A stretch of 64,000 nucleotides of DNA from Profundibacterium mesophilum KAUST100406-0324 (GCF_009835145.1 NZ_APKE01000033.1:1-64000); one strand, 5' to 3'. Shown: positions 53,051 to 62,808, counted from the first letter of the stretch. Made by a program: numbers and translations. Notes: generated by a model not told the origin, from the letters alone.

Positions 53051-56000
53051 TCAGCTGTTGGGCATGTCGAGCACGATGGTGCGCCCGTCCCTTACATAGC
53101 TGAGCTGCGCCGCGTCGATCTGCGCGACGCGGCCGCCGTCGAGCGTGTCGCCGACCTTGAGCTTGACGAAACGCCCCGTCGGCAGGCGCACGAGGGCGCG
53201 GCGGTTCGAGGCCGAGCCGTAGACGCCGACGAGGTTGACCTTGGCCAGCCCCAATTCCGGCGTTCCGGGCTGGCGGAGGGCCTGTCCGGCCTGCGAACCG
53301 CCCGTCCCGGCGATCGAGCGTGCCGCCGCCGCTGCCGCGGCCCGGACCGCGAGATCGGCAGGCCGCCGCGCCGGGCTGCGCGAGCGCTCGACGGCATAGG
53401 GGCTGACGGGTGCCGCGGCAGGTGCCTCCTCGGCGGGTTCGACGCTTTCGCCCGGCGCCGCCTCGGGGGTCAGCACCCGCGCGGCAATCCCGGCGGCGGC
53501 GCTGTCGGAGCTTGTCGTCTGCGCCGTCTCGCCGGCGCCCGCTGCATCAGGCGTCCCATCCGCGTCCGTCGTGTTGCCAGCAGGTTCGGGGCGCGGGCGC
53601 GGCTCGAGACGGGCGACGCCGGCAGCGACATCGCCGGCCAGCGGGTCCTGCGCCGCTTCGGCGGCGGTGACCTCTGAGGCGGCAGCCGGGGGCGGAACGG
53701 CTTCCTCGGCATCGGGGGCAGCATCGGCGGTTGCCGGTGTCTCGCCGCTCTCCTGCGGAGCGTCGCCGGCGGGCCGGTCCGGCCGCGCGGGCGGGGTGGC
53801 GGGCGGGGTGCCCTTGGTGACGATGATGCCGTCGGGATTGAGGGCGCCTTCGGCGGTGGCGACGATCATGCCATCCGCCCCGAAATCGAACCTGCGGCCC
53901 GATGGCGGCGGGGGAAGGGTGACGAGCCGGGTGGGAACGAATCCCGGGCCGGTATCCGAAGGCCTGACCGGCAGGGCCAGCCCTTCGATCGCCGGATCGA
54001 GCGGCGCGGGATTGAGGTCGTCGAGCCGTTCGCCGCCGGGAGCGGCGGTCATGCTCGGGGCGTCGTCCCAAACACCTGTCATCGCGTAGCGGATGGCCGT
54101 ATCGGCGGCGACGGCTTGCCGCGCCAGCGGGTCGGCCGCATCGGGTCCGGCAGGATCGCTCTCGCCGTCTGACGGCGGAGGGGCGGCGCGTGCGTCATCG
54201 GGGTCCGCGCTTGCCGCGGTCCCTTCGGGTTCGGCGAAGAGCGCCGTGTCGTCATCGGGCCGCGCGGCCAGCTCGAGCCCCTGTTCCCGTTCGGTATCCG
54301 TACCGGTCGCGGGCGCCGCATCGTCCGGCGGCGCGAGCAGGGCCGTGTCGCCGCTATCGTCGCCCGGTGCATCGTCGAACAGCGCGCTCTCGCGCAGGCC
54401 GCCCGGGCTGAGGATCGTACCGGTCGGAACCCCCGCGGCATCGGCGGCCCCCCGCCGCGCCGTTTGCGGCGTGTCCGGCGCCGGCGCGGCTTGCGGTGCC
54501 TCGGGTTCCACCACCGGCGCCTCGGCCATCTCGCGCGGGCTGCCTGTCTGCTCCGCCTCGTCGCCCATCCACCAGGCCGCGCCCACGAGCACGAAGGCAC
54601 CCACCAGTGCGGCGGCAAGTCCGCCCGCCACGAGGCCACTTGGTAGGCCGCCGCCCGGCGCCGCTCTGCCGCGTGCGCCGAAGATGGTCAGCGCCTCGGC
54701 CTCGTCTTGCGGCGCCGCCGGCTTGGCCGTGGTCGCCGGAGCCCGGCGCGCCGCGGCGGTCCCGCGCTCGAAGGACATGATGTCGAGGGGCGAGGTGCTC
54801 AGGGGGGCGAGCGGCGCAAGTCCGTTCGTCTCCCCGGTCATTCCGGCCCGCGCGGCAAGAATCGCGGCCGGCCCGGCCGTGGCGGGGCCCGGCGTGACGT
54901 TCGCGCTCCTCGGGTGCATGTCTCGCGCGCCGGTGCCCTTGGCGATCCCGGCGCCATTCGGGGCGGACCGATGCGGCCGCGCGGCGCGCGCACCTTTCGC
55001 ATCACCGCCGACCGCCGCATCCCGGGCATCCGCAGCGGCGGCCGCGGCGCCGGTCCCCGCCACGGGTCCCATCGCGGGCCGTGCCGGTGCCGCGGGCCCT
55101 GCCGGGACACGCGGCGGCAGCTTTGGCCCTTTCGGCCCGAATCGCGCCGGCTCCTCGACCGGCTGCCGAGGACCTGACGGGGCCACTGTGGCCGGGGCAT
55201 CCGCAGCGGCTTCGTCCGGTCGCAGCGTGGACAGGGGCACGCCGGAGCATTTCGCGGGACGCGGGTCTTCATCCTGTGCGCCGGTTTCCTGCGGCGTGTT
55301 CGGCATGTCTTCCGCCGCGCTGTCCTTGTCCTGGCCCATTTCGGCACTGCTGGTCTTGGCATCGCTGGTCGAGGAGGCCGAAGGCAATTCCGCTGCTTCT
55401 TCCGCTTCTTGCGCCGGCACAAGGCTTTCGGGCACGCCCTCTATCACGGGCACGGGCACGGGCGCATCCGCAGACGGCGCGGCGTCGCTCTTTGGTGCCT
55501 GAGATTCGGGATTGGCAGGATGCGCTGCGACCTCTTCTGGCGCGACTGCGTCCGCCTCCGCACGCCCTTCCGGAGCGGCATCGCGGCGATCGTGCATGTC
55601 TTCGCCGGTCTCCCCGGCTTCGGCCTCGCGCGTATCGGAAGGGCCAGTCGCATCGTCACCGCCGTTTTCGGCCGGACCCTCCGGCTCGGCACTCTCCGCC
55701 TGCGGGTCCGGCAGATCGGCGCCCGCGCCCGGTTGCATGGCCGCGTCATCGACGATTGGCGCGGCTTCACCGGGCAGTTCCGGCGATGCCGGGACATCCT
55801 CATGCGCCACCGCGTCCGAAGCGAGCCCGTCCGTCGATGTTTCGTCCTGCGGCGCTTCGGCCTGCGCGGGCGTTTCGTCTTCGCGCGCCGGCGCAAGCGC
55901 CTCGGCCCCGGCCGCGCGGTGGATCGCGGGGGCCGCCTCGGCATGATGGGGGGACGCGTTATCCGGCGGCGGGGGCGTGGCGGTGATCGGCGCGCCGGAG

Positions 56001-56482
56001 GCGTGCGCCGTGGGGCCGAAATCGGCGCGCCCGGGGAACGCGCCGTCGCGGGGCAGGGCGGTGAAGCGGCGCGGGTTGAACCCGTGATTGACCGCGAATG
56101 TCTCGGCCTCGGACAGGGTTTCGATCGCGACCGCGGCGAGGGCGACCCGGGTCTCGTCGAGCGCCCGCCAGTCATAGACAAGCTCGCTCAGATCGTAGGG
56201 CGTGCGGCCCTCAAGCTGCGCGCGCAGGCTCGTCTCGCGCGCGGCGGCGGTGTCACCGGCGGCATCGACCGACAGGTAGAGGATCTCGGATGCGGGGATC
56301 ACGAGAAGCGTCTCGAGGGGCCCGTCGGACTGCGCCTGCGCCATTGCCCTCAGATCGCGCAGGGCGGCATCGAGGGCCGGATCGTCGAGCGCGACTTCGC
56401 CGAGCGTGCGGGTTTCGCTCCCGGCGGTGACGGTGACGCGAATGCCGGTATGGGACAGGTCGAGGGCGAGTGTCTTTTTCAT
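53051..56482 (-). CDS. Large single-pass protein with GspL/PilM-like and GspC/PilP-like ends
   Basis: A 1143-residue protein. Residues 1-135 resemble the actin-like cytoplasmic domain of GspL/PilM (KKTLALDLSHTGIRVTV, LLVIPASEILYLSVD, LRAQLEGRTPYDLSELVYDW). A very long A/P/E/D-rich linker (about 140-600) follows. One membrane helix lies at about 616-638, then a second disordered acidic linker. The last 75 residues (LAKVNLVGVYGSASNRRALVRLP, KVGDTLDGGRVAQID) resemble the HR/PilP domain that contacts secretins. It would bridge cytoplasm to periplasm in one chain. No secretin, ATPase or pseudopilin gene is nearby. It is probably a real Rhodobacterales protein of unknown function; the domain assignments are by eye. 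Confidence 0.7.
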   Translation of the reverse strand: MKKTLALDLSHTGIRVTVTAGSETRTLGEVALDDPALDAALRDLRAMAQAQSDGPLETLLVIPASEILYLSVDAAGDTAAARETSLRAQLEGRTPYDLSELVYDWRALDETRVALAAVAIETLSEAETFAVNHGFNPRRFTALPRDGAFPGRADFGPTAHASGAPITATPPPPDNASPHHAEAAPAIHRAAGAEALAPAREDETPAQAEAPQDETSTDGLASDAVAHEDVPASPELPGEAAPIVDDAAMQPGAGADLPDPQAESAEPEGPAENGGDDATGPSDTREAEAGETGEDMHDRRDAAPEGRAEADAVAPEEVAAHPANPESQAPKSDAAPSADAPVPVPVIEGVPESLVPAQEAEEAAELPSASSTSDAKTSSAEMGQDKDSAAEDMPNTPQETGAQDEDPRPAKCSGVPLSTLRPDEAAADAPATVAPSGPRQPVEEPARFGPKGPKLPPRVPAGPAAPARPAMGPVAGTGAAAAAADARDAAVGGDAKGARAARPHRSAPNGAGIAKGTGARDMHPRSANVTPGPATAGPAAILAARAGMTGETNGLAPLAPLSTSPLDIMSFERGTAAARRAPATTAKPAAPQDEAEALTIFGARGRAAPGGGLPSGLVAGGLAAALVGAFVLVGAAWWMGDEAEQTGSPREMAEAPVVEPEAPQAAPAPDTPQTARRGAADAAGVPTGTILSPGGLRESALFDDAPGDDSGDTALLAPPDDAAPATGTDTEREQGLELAARPDDDTALFAEPEGTAASADPDDARAAPPPSDGESDPAGPDAADPLARQAVAADTAIRYAMTGVWDDAPSMTAAPGGERLDDLNPAPLDPAIEGLALPVRPSDTGPGFVPTRLVTLPPPPSGRRFDFGADGMIVATAEGALNPDGIIVTKGTPPATPPARPDRPAGDAPQESGETPATADAAPDAEEAVPPPAAASEVTAAEAAQDPLAGDVAAGVARLEPRPRPEPAGNTTDADGTPDAAGAGETAQTTSSDSAAAGIAARVLTPEAAPGESVEPAEEAPAAAPVSPYAVERSRSPARRPADLAVRAAAAAAARSIAGTGGSQAGQALRQPGTPELGLAKVNLVGVYGSASNRRALVRLPTGRFVKLKVGDTLDGGRVAQIDAAQLSYVRDGRTIVLDMPNS

Positions 56483-56644
56483 GAGGCGAGCCTATCATGC
56501 GCCGCCGATGAGGGCAGGTGTGCTGACGGATTTGCGGCCCTTCTATAGCAGCTTTTCGCCGAGGAAAACACATTGCCCCCTTTCGCGCGGACAAGCGGAA
56601 TGATTGGCTGCGACGTAGCGTTGATCGATGAAGGGAAGTTCACG

Positions 56645-57385
56645 ATGCGATCCATTGGACATATTGCCTTGGCCGCGCTCGGCCTCGGTCTTCTGGCCGG
56701 CGCGGGGCCGCTCACCGGTGCGGCGTTCGCACAGGAAACCGCGCCCGGCGGGGCCATCGCTCCCGCACGTCTCAGCGTCAGCGGCGAGGGCCATGCCACG
56801 GGCGAGCCGGACATGGCCCGCTTTCGCACCGAGGCCCGCGCCCGCGCCGAGACGGCCGGCGCCGCGATCGCGCAGATGCGCGGTATCATGGAGCCGCTGA
56901 TCGCAGCGCTGCGCGAGGCGGGCATCGCGGCGCGGGACATGCAGACCTCGCGCCTGTCGCTCCAGCCCCTGCATTCCGAGCAGGATCTGCGCGGCGTCCC
57001 GCCCGCCATCGTCGGCTACGAGGCGGTGAGCCAGCTCAGCCTGACGATCCGTGATGTCGACCGGCTCGGGGAGATCGTCGATCTTGCACTCGAGACGGGG
57101 GCGAACGGGATCGATGACCTGGGCTTCGAGATGGCCGATTCCGCCGCCTTGCGCGATACGGCCCGGCGGCGCGCGGTCGAGGATGCGATCCGGGCGGCCA
57201 CCGTCCTGGCACAGGCCGCGGGGATGCGGCTCGGCCCCCTTGTCGCCCTCAGCGAGGGCGGCGCGGGCACGCCGCCGCAGCCGATGTTCATGGAAGCCGC
57301 CCGCATGGGCGGAATGCCGGTGGCACGGGGCGCGGTCGAGATCAGCGCGCATGTCGAGGCCAGCTTCGCCCTCCTCGCCCCGTGA
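56645..57385 (+). CDS. SIMPL domain (DUF541) periplasmic protein
   Basis: A 246-residue exported protein with a signal peptide (about 1-29, cut after AAFA, mature QETAPGG). The SIMPL pattern is present: ARLSVSGEGHATGEPDMARFRT, ARDMQTSRLSLQP and a late ARGAVEISAHVEASF. Family members form ring oligomers and are linked to oxidative stress in a few bacteria, but their function is unclear. AAGGGAAG lies upstream of ATG 56645. It converges on the metY-type gene, with only seven bases between stops. Confidence 0.88.
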   Translation: MRSIGHIALAALGLGLLAGAGPLTGAAFAQETAPGGAIAPARLSVSGEGHATGEPDMARFRTEARARAETAGAAIAQMRGIMEPLIAALREAGIAARDMQTSRLSLQPLHSEQDLRGVPPAIVGYEAVSQLSLTIRDVDRLGEIVDLALETGANGIDDLGFEMADSAALRDTARRRAVEDAIRAATVLAQAAGMRLGPLVALSEGGAGTPPQPMFMEAARMGGMPVARGAVEISAHVEASFALLAP

Positions 57386-57392
57386 TCCGGGC

Positions 57393-58682
57393 CTAGCTGA
57401 CCGCCTTCGTCAGGGCCTGATCGAGATCGGCGATGAGATCGTCGGCATCCTCGATCCCGATCGACAGGCGCACGACCTCGGGGGCGGCGCCGGCGGCCCG
57501 CTGCTGCTCGCTCTCGAGCTGCCTGTGGGTGGTGCTGGCGGAGTGGATGATCAGCGAGCGCGTGTCGCCGAGGTTGGCGACATGGCTGAAGATCTCGACC
57601 GCGTCGATCAGCTTGACGCAGGCGTCATAGCCGCCCTTGACCGCGAAGGTGAAGAGCCCACCTGCGCCACGCGGACAGATCCGTTCGATCCTGCCGTGAT
57701 AGGGCGAGCTTTCGAGCCCGGCATAGGTGACGTAATCCACCCTGTCGTCGCCCTCGAGCCACTTGGCGATCTTGACCGCGTTCTCGACATGACGCTCCAT
57801 CCGCAGGCTCAACGTCTCGATCCCCATCAGCGTGTAATGCGCCGCCTGCGGGTTCAGCGTCATGCCCAGGTCGCGCAGCCCGATCGCGATGCCGTGGAAG
57901 GTGAAGGCCAGCGGGCCGAAGGTCTCGTGGAATTTCAGCCCGTGATAGGCCGGCTCGGGCGCGCTGAGCGAGGGGAACTTGTCGGAGGCCGACCAGTCGA
58001 ACGTGCCCGAATCGACGACGCAGCCCCCGGTGACCGTGCCGTTGCCTGTCAGGTATTTCGTCAGCGAGTGGACGACCAGCGTCGCGCCATGCTCGATGGG
58101 GCGGCACAGGTAGGGCGTCGCGCTGGTATTGTCGACGATGAGCGGCAGACCCGCGCCCTGCGCCACTTCGGAGACGGCATCGAGATCGGTGATGTAGCCG
58201 CCCGGATTGGCGATGGATTCGCAGAAGATCGCGCGCGTGTCCTCGTCGATGGCGCCCTTCAGCGCGTCGAGATCATCGAAATCGACAAACTTGGCCGACC
58301 AGCCGAAGCGTTTGATCGTCTGGCTCATCTGCGTGACCGTGCCGCCATAAAGCCGCGTCGAGACAACGACGTTGCGCCCCGGGGCCATCAACGGGAAGAG
58401 CGCCATGATCTGCGCCGCGTGTCCCGACGAGCAGCAGATCGCGCCGATCCCGCCCTCCAGCGTCGCGATCCGTTCCTGCAGGACCGCCACGGTGGGGTTG
58501 GTCAGGCGCGAATAGATGTAGCCGACCTCCTGGAGGTTGAACAGCGCGGCGGCATGATCGGCATCGCGGAACACGTAGGCGGTGCTTTGGTAGATCGGGG
58601 TCTGCCGCGCGCCCGTCGCGGGATCGGGCCGCGCGCCGGCATGTATCTGTAGGGTGTCGAATCCGTAGCTCGTCTCTGACAT
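57393..58682 (-). CDS. O-acetylhomoserine sulfhydrylase (PLP-dependent)
   Basis: A 429-residue enzyme of the Cys/Met metabolism family. The PLP lysine is K209 in HSLTKYLTGNG, with D184 of IVDNTSATP contacting the cofactor. The 430-residue length and GFDTLQIHAGARPD start fit O-acetylhomoserine (MetY) sulfhydrylases rather than cystathionine enzymes. It makes homocysteine from O-acetylhomoserine and sulfide; annotation as O-acetylserine sulfhydrylase is sometimes applied. GGGAGG lies before the ATG. I looked for a SAM riboswitch in the 171 bases upstream and saw none. Confidence 0.93.
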   Translation of the reverse strand: MSETSYGFDTLQIHAGARPDPATGARQTPIYQSTAYVFRDADHAAALFNLQEVGYIYSRLTNPTVAVLQERIATLEGGIGAICCSSGHAAQIMALFPLMAPGRNVVVSTRLYGGTVTQMSQTIKRFGWSAKFVDFDDLDALKGAIDEDTRAIFCESIANPGGYITDLDAVSEVAQGAGLPLIVDNTSATPYLCRPIEHGATLVVHSLTKYLTGNGTVTGGCVVDSGTFDWSASDKFPSLSAPEPAYHGLKFHETFGPLAFTFHGIAIGLRDLGMTLNPQAAHYTLMGIETLSLRMERHVENAVKIAKWLEGDDRVDYVTYAGLESSPYHGRIERICPRGAGGLFTFAVKGGYDACVKLIDAVEIFSHVANLGDTRSLIIHSASTTHRQLESEQQRAAGAAPEVVRLSIGIEDADDLIADLDQALTKAVS

Positions 58683-58853
58683 CGAGAGCCTCCCTGCTGC
58701 TTGTTGCCCCGAAGTGATAGGTCAGTCAGGCAGGCGGCACAACGCCGCCGCGCTCCGGCCAGCGGGCCTCGCGCGCCCGTGCCCCTTCAGCTTCGCGCAA
58801 AATACCTGTCCCGCGGCGGCGATCGCGCGCGTCCGGGGGCCTCGCGCGCGCTC

Positions 58854-59483
58854 CTAGCCGGTGAAGTTGCGGCTGTCCTTGATCTGGTCCCAGGCCCAGA
58901 CCACTTCCGAAAGCTGCTCCTCATGTCCCCGGTCACCGCCGTTCATGTCGGGATGCAGGACCTTGATCAGCGCCTTGTAGGCCTTGCGGATCTCGGGTTT
59001 CGTCCAGTGCTCCTTGGCATCGAGGATCTCGATTGCCCGGCGCTCGGTGGGGGGCAGGCGGCGGGTACCGGTGATCGAGCGGCCCGGATTGCGGGTGGCG
59101 TTCTCGCCGAGAACCTCATGCGGATCATCGACGCCGAGCCGCGCCCAGGCGCGTTGCTCCGCCGACTTGCGGAACGGTTTCGTCTCGCGGCCCCAGACGC
59201 GGTCGCTGTCGATCTGCTCGGCGAATTCCTCCTCGGTGCTGCCGTTGAAGAAATTCCATTTGAGATTGTACTCGCGCACGTGGTCCTTGCAGAACCACAG
59301 GTACTCGTCGAGGTGATCGGGCGATCGCGGTGCCCTGTACTGTCCCTGCTCGGTGCATCCCGGATGCTCGCATTCGCGGCGCGAGGTTTCGAACGCGCCC
59401 GACATCCCGCGCTTGCCGCGCGGATTCTTCTTTTTCGCTGAAGAGACCCGGATATCGAATCCGAAGGGGTCGTTTTTCGACAT
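58854..59483 (-). CDS. J-domain protein with N-terminal zinc-binding-like cysteines
   Basis: A 209-residue protein with an unusual order: the J domain is at the C-terminus (about 148-209), with the DnaK-activating HPD at 177-179. Before it, C38, C43, C65 and H68 (CEHPGC, FCKDHV) look like a zinc site. The first 25 residues are lysine/arginine-rich. I recognise this layout from Rhodobacteraceae. It should recruit DnaK to an unknown client. It is divergent from bolA. Confidence 0.86.
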   Translation of the reverse strand: MSKNDPFGFDIRVSSAKKKNPRGKRGMSGAFETSRRECEHPGCTEQGQYRAPRSPDHLDEYLWFCKDHVREYNLKWNFFNGSTEEEFAEQIDSDRVWGRETKPFRKSAEQRAWARLGVDDPHEVLGENATRNPGRSITGTRRLPPTERRAIEILDAKEHWTKPEIRKAYKALIKVLHPDMNGGDRGHEEQLSEVVWAWDQIKDSRNFTG

Positions 59484-59557
59484 GAGGCGGTCCTTTTCGA
59501 CTCGGGCCAGTGAGTTTAAGCGAATGGTCTCAGAGGTGAAGAGGGAGAAACAACAAA

Positions 59558-59815
59558 ATGACGATTACGCAGCAGATCACGCAAAACTTGCAGCAGGCCT
59601 TTTCGCCGCGCGAACTCGAGGTGGTGGATGACAGCGAAAGCCACAGGGGTCACGGCGGCTACCGCGAAGGCGGCGAGAGCCATTTCAACATCCGCATCCG
59701 TTCCGACCGGTTCGAGGGCATGTCCCGGATCGAGCGGCACCGCGCGGTTCACGCAGCCCTCGGCGCGGAGCTGGTCTCGCGCATCCATGCGCTCGCGCTC
59801 GACCTGGACAGCTGA
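59558..59815 (+). CDS. BolA family protein
   Basis: An 85-residue protein with the BolA fold: helix QNLQQAFSPRELEVVDDSESHRGH, the histidine-containing ESHFNIRIRSDRFEGMSRIERHRAVHAAL, and a C-terminal helix. BolA proteins pair with monothiol glutaredoxins in iron-sulfur cluster handling; both ligand-type histidines are present. GAGGGAG lies upstream of the ATG. The divergent neighbour encodes the J-domain protein. Confidence 0.94.
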   Translation: MTITQQITQNLQQAFSPRELEVVDDSESHRGHGGYREGGESHFNIRIRSDRFEGMSRIERHRAVHAALGAELVSRIHALALDLDS

Positions 59816-59861
59816 TGCACGGATGCCCCGTCCCCTTCAGGGGGCGGGGCCTGCCTTCTGC

Positions 59862-60479
59862 TCAGCTGCGCTCGCTGCCCGGAAAGCGGTGCAACCCGCC
59901 CTCATCCTCGCCGCGCGCGGGGCCGAGCGTGGGGGCATGGCCCGGCTCGCGATCTGCGGTGATGGCGGGGGTCCTGCCGGCGGGCGGCTTGCCGGGGGGG
60001 GAGATGCTGGCGGGAGAAGTCGCGACATGGGCGTTGCCGGGCGCCGGGCCCAGGCGCGGTCCCGTCTCGGCCGGTGCGCGGCCATGCGCAGCGGGCGCGC
60101 TCGATGGGCGCGGCTCCGCGCGGCGTGCAGGCTCGGCGCTCTGCGTGCCGCGCCCCAGCTCGGCGCCGAGTTCCTCGGGTGTCGCGCTGCGCTCGCGTTC
60201 GCGAAGGCGACCGCCGAAATCGAAGACCGTGTCCGGCGCTTCGACCCAGCGACGGAAGACCAGAACCTCCTGGGTGCTGGACGGCGCGCGGGAAAACAGT
60301 CCGCGACGCCCCTGGCAGGTCAGCGATTCGGCGCGGTGATACTCCCAGCCTTCCGCCGAATGGGTGTTCATGACCTCGGTCAGACCGTGGGCGAAGCGGT
60401 TCTCCGTCCCCTTCACGCCCTTCGCGCGGGGCGCGGTCCTGGGCGCCGGAACGACCTTGTATTCGTAATAAGCCATCAT
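59862..60479 (-). CDS. DUF4177 domain protein with a disordered tail
   Basis: A 205-residue protein. The first about 80 residues are the DUF4177 domain (YYEYKVVPAP, LTEVMNTHSAEGWEYHRAE, EVLVFRRW). The remaining 120 are disordered, rich in A, P, G, R and E. GAAGGGGG lies before tandem ATGs (60479/60476). Function unknown. Its end is 47 bases from the bolA stop. Confidence 0.82.
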   Translation of the reverse strand: MMAYYEYKVVPAPRTAPRAKGVKGTENRFAHGLTEVMNTHSAEGWEYHRAESLTCQGRRGLFSRAPSSTQEVLVFRRWVEAPDTVFDFGGRLRERERSATPEELGAELGRGTQSAEPARRAEPRPSSAPAAHGRAPAETGPRLGPAPGNAHVATSPASISPPGKPPAGRTPAITADREPGHAPTLGPARGEDEGGLHRFPGSERS

Positions 60480-60671
60480 GCCCCCTTCAGGCTTCGGATC
60501 GACCCTAGCAGATCGGGCCAACCCTGTCTAAGCGACCTGAGCCGGCAGGCAAGCCTTAATCTGGACCGTCCGGACCACACGCGCGGCAGCTTGCCGGCCG
60601 GGCCCGAAAGGAACCTCGGACGTCCTATTCCGTTGCCCTCGTGACAGACAGCAATGACGGGGAGACAGACA

Positions 60672-60866
60672 ATGACGACATCTTCGGCAACCGGGCGCAT
60701 GCCGCGCGCATGTATCCTTGGCCTCGCGGTATCGGGGTCGCTGCTCCTCGCCGCGTGCATGCCGGCGAGCGGACCGGTGATCGACACGAACCCCCAGGCC
60801 GGGCCGGTGGAGCAGATCGCAAAGCCGAGCGACGGCTTTGATAACGAGATCGGCGTCGAGAACTGA
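60672..60866 (+). CDS. Small lipoprotein
   Basis: A 64-residue protein with a basic N-terminus, a hydrophobic stretch and the lipobox LLAAC, giving a mature acylated peptide of about 36 residues starting CMPASGPVIDTNPQ. GGGGAG precedes ATG 60672; another ATG at 60654 is in frame. The mature part ends FDNEIGVEN. It is too short for any enzymatic role; function unknown. Confidence 0.72.
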   Translation: MTTSSATGRMPRACILGLAVSGSLLLAACMPASGPVIDTNPQAGPVEQIAKPSDGFDNEIGVEN

Positions 60867-60905
60867 GCGCTCCGGCATCCCGCCTCGATATTGCCGGGAT
60901 GCCGC

Positions 60906-60937
60906 GCCACCGGCCCACCACCGGCCCACCACCGGCC
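60906..60937 (+). repeat. 11-bp direct repeat, three copies
   Basis: The unit ACCACCGGCCC occurs about three times in tandem (first copy GCCACCGGCCC, last copy cut short) just downstream of the lipoprotein gene. It may be slippage in non-coding DNA. Confidence 0.7.
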
Positions 60938-61118
60938 GGACAAGACCGGCAATCGCGTGAAGACATTCGGCGCCTTCGGTGCAAGAGCCCTGGGGGCGGA
61001 GGGCCGGATTGCTTCTACCTGCCGGGGCCGAGAGGCGCCCGGGGCCAATTTCGGGCCGCCGGAGGGGCACGGGCCGGTGAGCCCGGGCGGCCCGCGATCC
61101 GGCCTGGCCCGCAGATTT

Positions 61119-61143
61119 CCGCGGCGCCCGGCCGGCGCCGCGG
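61119..61143 (-). terminator. Hairpin after gatB
   Basis: A 10-bp perfect stem CCGCGGCGCC/GGCGCCGCGG (61119-61128 with 61134-61143) begins 12 bases beyond the gatB stop. No U run follows on the minus strand. Confidence 0.5.
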
Positions 61144-61155
61144 GCCCCTTCGGCG

Positions 61156-62664
61156 TCAGCCGAGCTTGGCGGCCACGATCTCGTTCACGGCCTTGGGGTT
61201 GGCCTTGCCGCCCGTGGCCTTCATCACCTGGCCCACGAACCAGCCCGCAAGCTTGGGGTTCTGCTTGGCCTTCTCGACCTGCGCGGGGTTTGCGGCGATG
61301 ATCTCGTCGACGGCCGCTTCGATGGCCGAGGTGTCGGTCACCTGTTTCATGCCGCGCGCCTCGACGATCTCCTCGGGATCGCCCCCTTCGGTATAGACGA
61401 TCTCGAAGAGGTCCTTGCCGATCTTGCCCGAGATCGCGTCCGAGGAGATCAGCCCCACGATCTTGCCGAGCTGCCCGGCCGAGACGGGGCTGTCGGTGAT
61501 CGCACGGTCGTCCTTCTTGAGACGCCCGAAAAGTTCGTTGATCACCCAGTTCGCGGCGAGCTTGCCGTCGCGCCCACGGGCAACCTCCTCGAAATAGGCG
61601 GCATTGGTCACATCGGCGGTCAGCACGCTGGCGTCGTATTCGGTGAGGCCGAACTCGGTGACGAAGCGGGCCTTCTTCTCGTCCGGAAGTTCGGGCAGCG
61701 ATGCGGCGATCTCGTCGACGAAACCCTGCTCGATCTCGAGCGGCAGCAGGTCGGGATCGGGGAAGTAGCGATAATCATGCGCCTCTTCCTTCGAGCGCAT
61801 CGAACGGGTCTCGCCCTTGTCGGGATCGTAGAGGCGGGTTTCCTGCACGACGCTGCCGCCATCCTCGAGGATCGCGATCTGGCGGCGGGCCTCCACATCG
61901 ATGGCCTGCTGGATGAAGCGCATGGAGTTCATGTTCTTGATCTCGCAGCGCGTGCCGAGATGCCTGAAATCCTGGCTTTCCTGGTATTTCTCGTAATCAC
62001 CGGGGCGGCAGACCGACACGTTCACGTCGGCGCGCATGTTGCCGTTCTGCATGTTGCCGTCGCAGGTCCCGAGATAGCGCAGGATCTGCCGCAGCTTGCC
62101 GACGTAAGCGGCCGCTTCCTCGGGGCCGCGGATGTCGGGGCGGGAGACGATCTCCATCAGCGCGACGCCGGTGCGGTTGAGATCGACGAAGGACATGTGC
62201 GGGTCCATGTCGTGGATCGACTTGCCGGCATCCTGCTCGAGATGGATGCGCTCGATCCGCACCCGGCGCGCGACGCCCGGCGCCATGTCCACGATCACCT
62301 CTCCCTCGCCGACGATCGGGTGGTAGAGCTGGCTGATCTGGTAGCCCTGCGGCAGGTCCGGGTAGAAATAGTTCTTGCGGTCGAAGGCCGAGCGCAGGTT
62401 GATCTGCGCCTTCAGCCCCAGCCCGGTCTTGACGGCCAGCGCCACGCAGCCCTCGTTGATCACCGGCAGCATGCCCGGCATCCCGGCATCCACGAAGGCG
62501 ACGTTGCTGTTGGGCTCGGCGCCGAAGCGGGTGGAGGCGCCCGAGAAGAGCTTGGCCTTCGATGAAACCTGCGCATGGACTTCGAGGCCGATCACCAGTT
62601 CCCAGTCATGCAGCGCACCCCGGATCACCTTGGGGGCGGGGAGGTCGTAGGCGAGGTCGAGCAT
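61156..62664 (-). CDS. gatB: Aspartyl/glutamyl-tRNA amidotransferase subunit B
   Basis: A 502-residue subunit of GatCAB, which converts mischarged Glu-tRNA-Gln (and Asp-tRNA-Asn) to the correct aminoacyl-tRNA. GatB's kinase-like domain is clear ([46 protein letters not shown]), followed by the helical YqeY-like tail contacting tRNA. GGGAG lies before the ATG at 62664. The gatA and gatC genes are not in this window. Confidence 0.97.
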   Translation of the reverse strand: MLDLAYDLPAPKVIRGALHDWELVIGLEVHAQVSSKAKLFSGASTRFGAEPNSNVAFVDAGMPGMLPVINEGCVALAVKTGLGLKAQINLRSAFDRKNYFYPDLPQGYQISQLYHPIVGEGEVIVDMAPGVARRVRIERIHLEQDAGKSIHDMDPHMSFVDLNRTGVALMEIVSRPDIRGPEEAAAYVGKLRQILRYLGTCDGNMQNGNMRADVNVSVCRPGDYEKYQESQDFRHLGTRCEIKNMNSMRFIQQAIDVEARRQIAILEDGGSVVQETRLYDPDKGETRSMRSKEEAHDYRYFPDPDLLPLEIEQGFVDEIAASLPELPDEKKARFVTEFGLTEYDASVLTADVTNAAYFEEVARGRDGKLAANWVINELFGRLKKDDRAITDSPVSAGQLGKIVGLISSDAISGKIGKDLFEIVYTEGGDPEEIVEARGMKQVTDTSAIEAAVDEIIAANPAQVEKAKQNPKLAGWFVGQVMKATGGKANPKAVNEIVAAKLG

Positions 62665-62808
62665 GGGGGTCTCCCGGCTTGCTGTGTCGGTGGCTGCGAC
62701 GTTTAGGCGAGCGGCATCGGCGGAGCAAGGCCTATGCCCGGAAGGGCGGGTTGCATCGATCCGCGCGGCGGGTAACCTGCCCGGCGCCATTGATGGGAAC
62801 GAGATGTG

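Noticed and set aside
54093-55502. 469-codon plus-strand frame rich in A, S, G and P
   Set aside because: Antisense of the disordered linker of the 1143-residue protein; low complexity and no binding site.
58683-58853. SAM-II or SAM/SAH riboswitch upstream of the metY-type gene
   Set aside because: Expected conserved cores were not found, and the leader appears short.
58701-59441. 246-codon plus-strand frame
   Set aside because: Antisense to the J-domain gene, which carries HPD and cysteine motifs.
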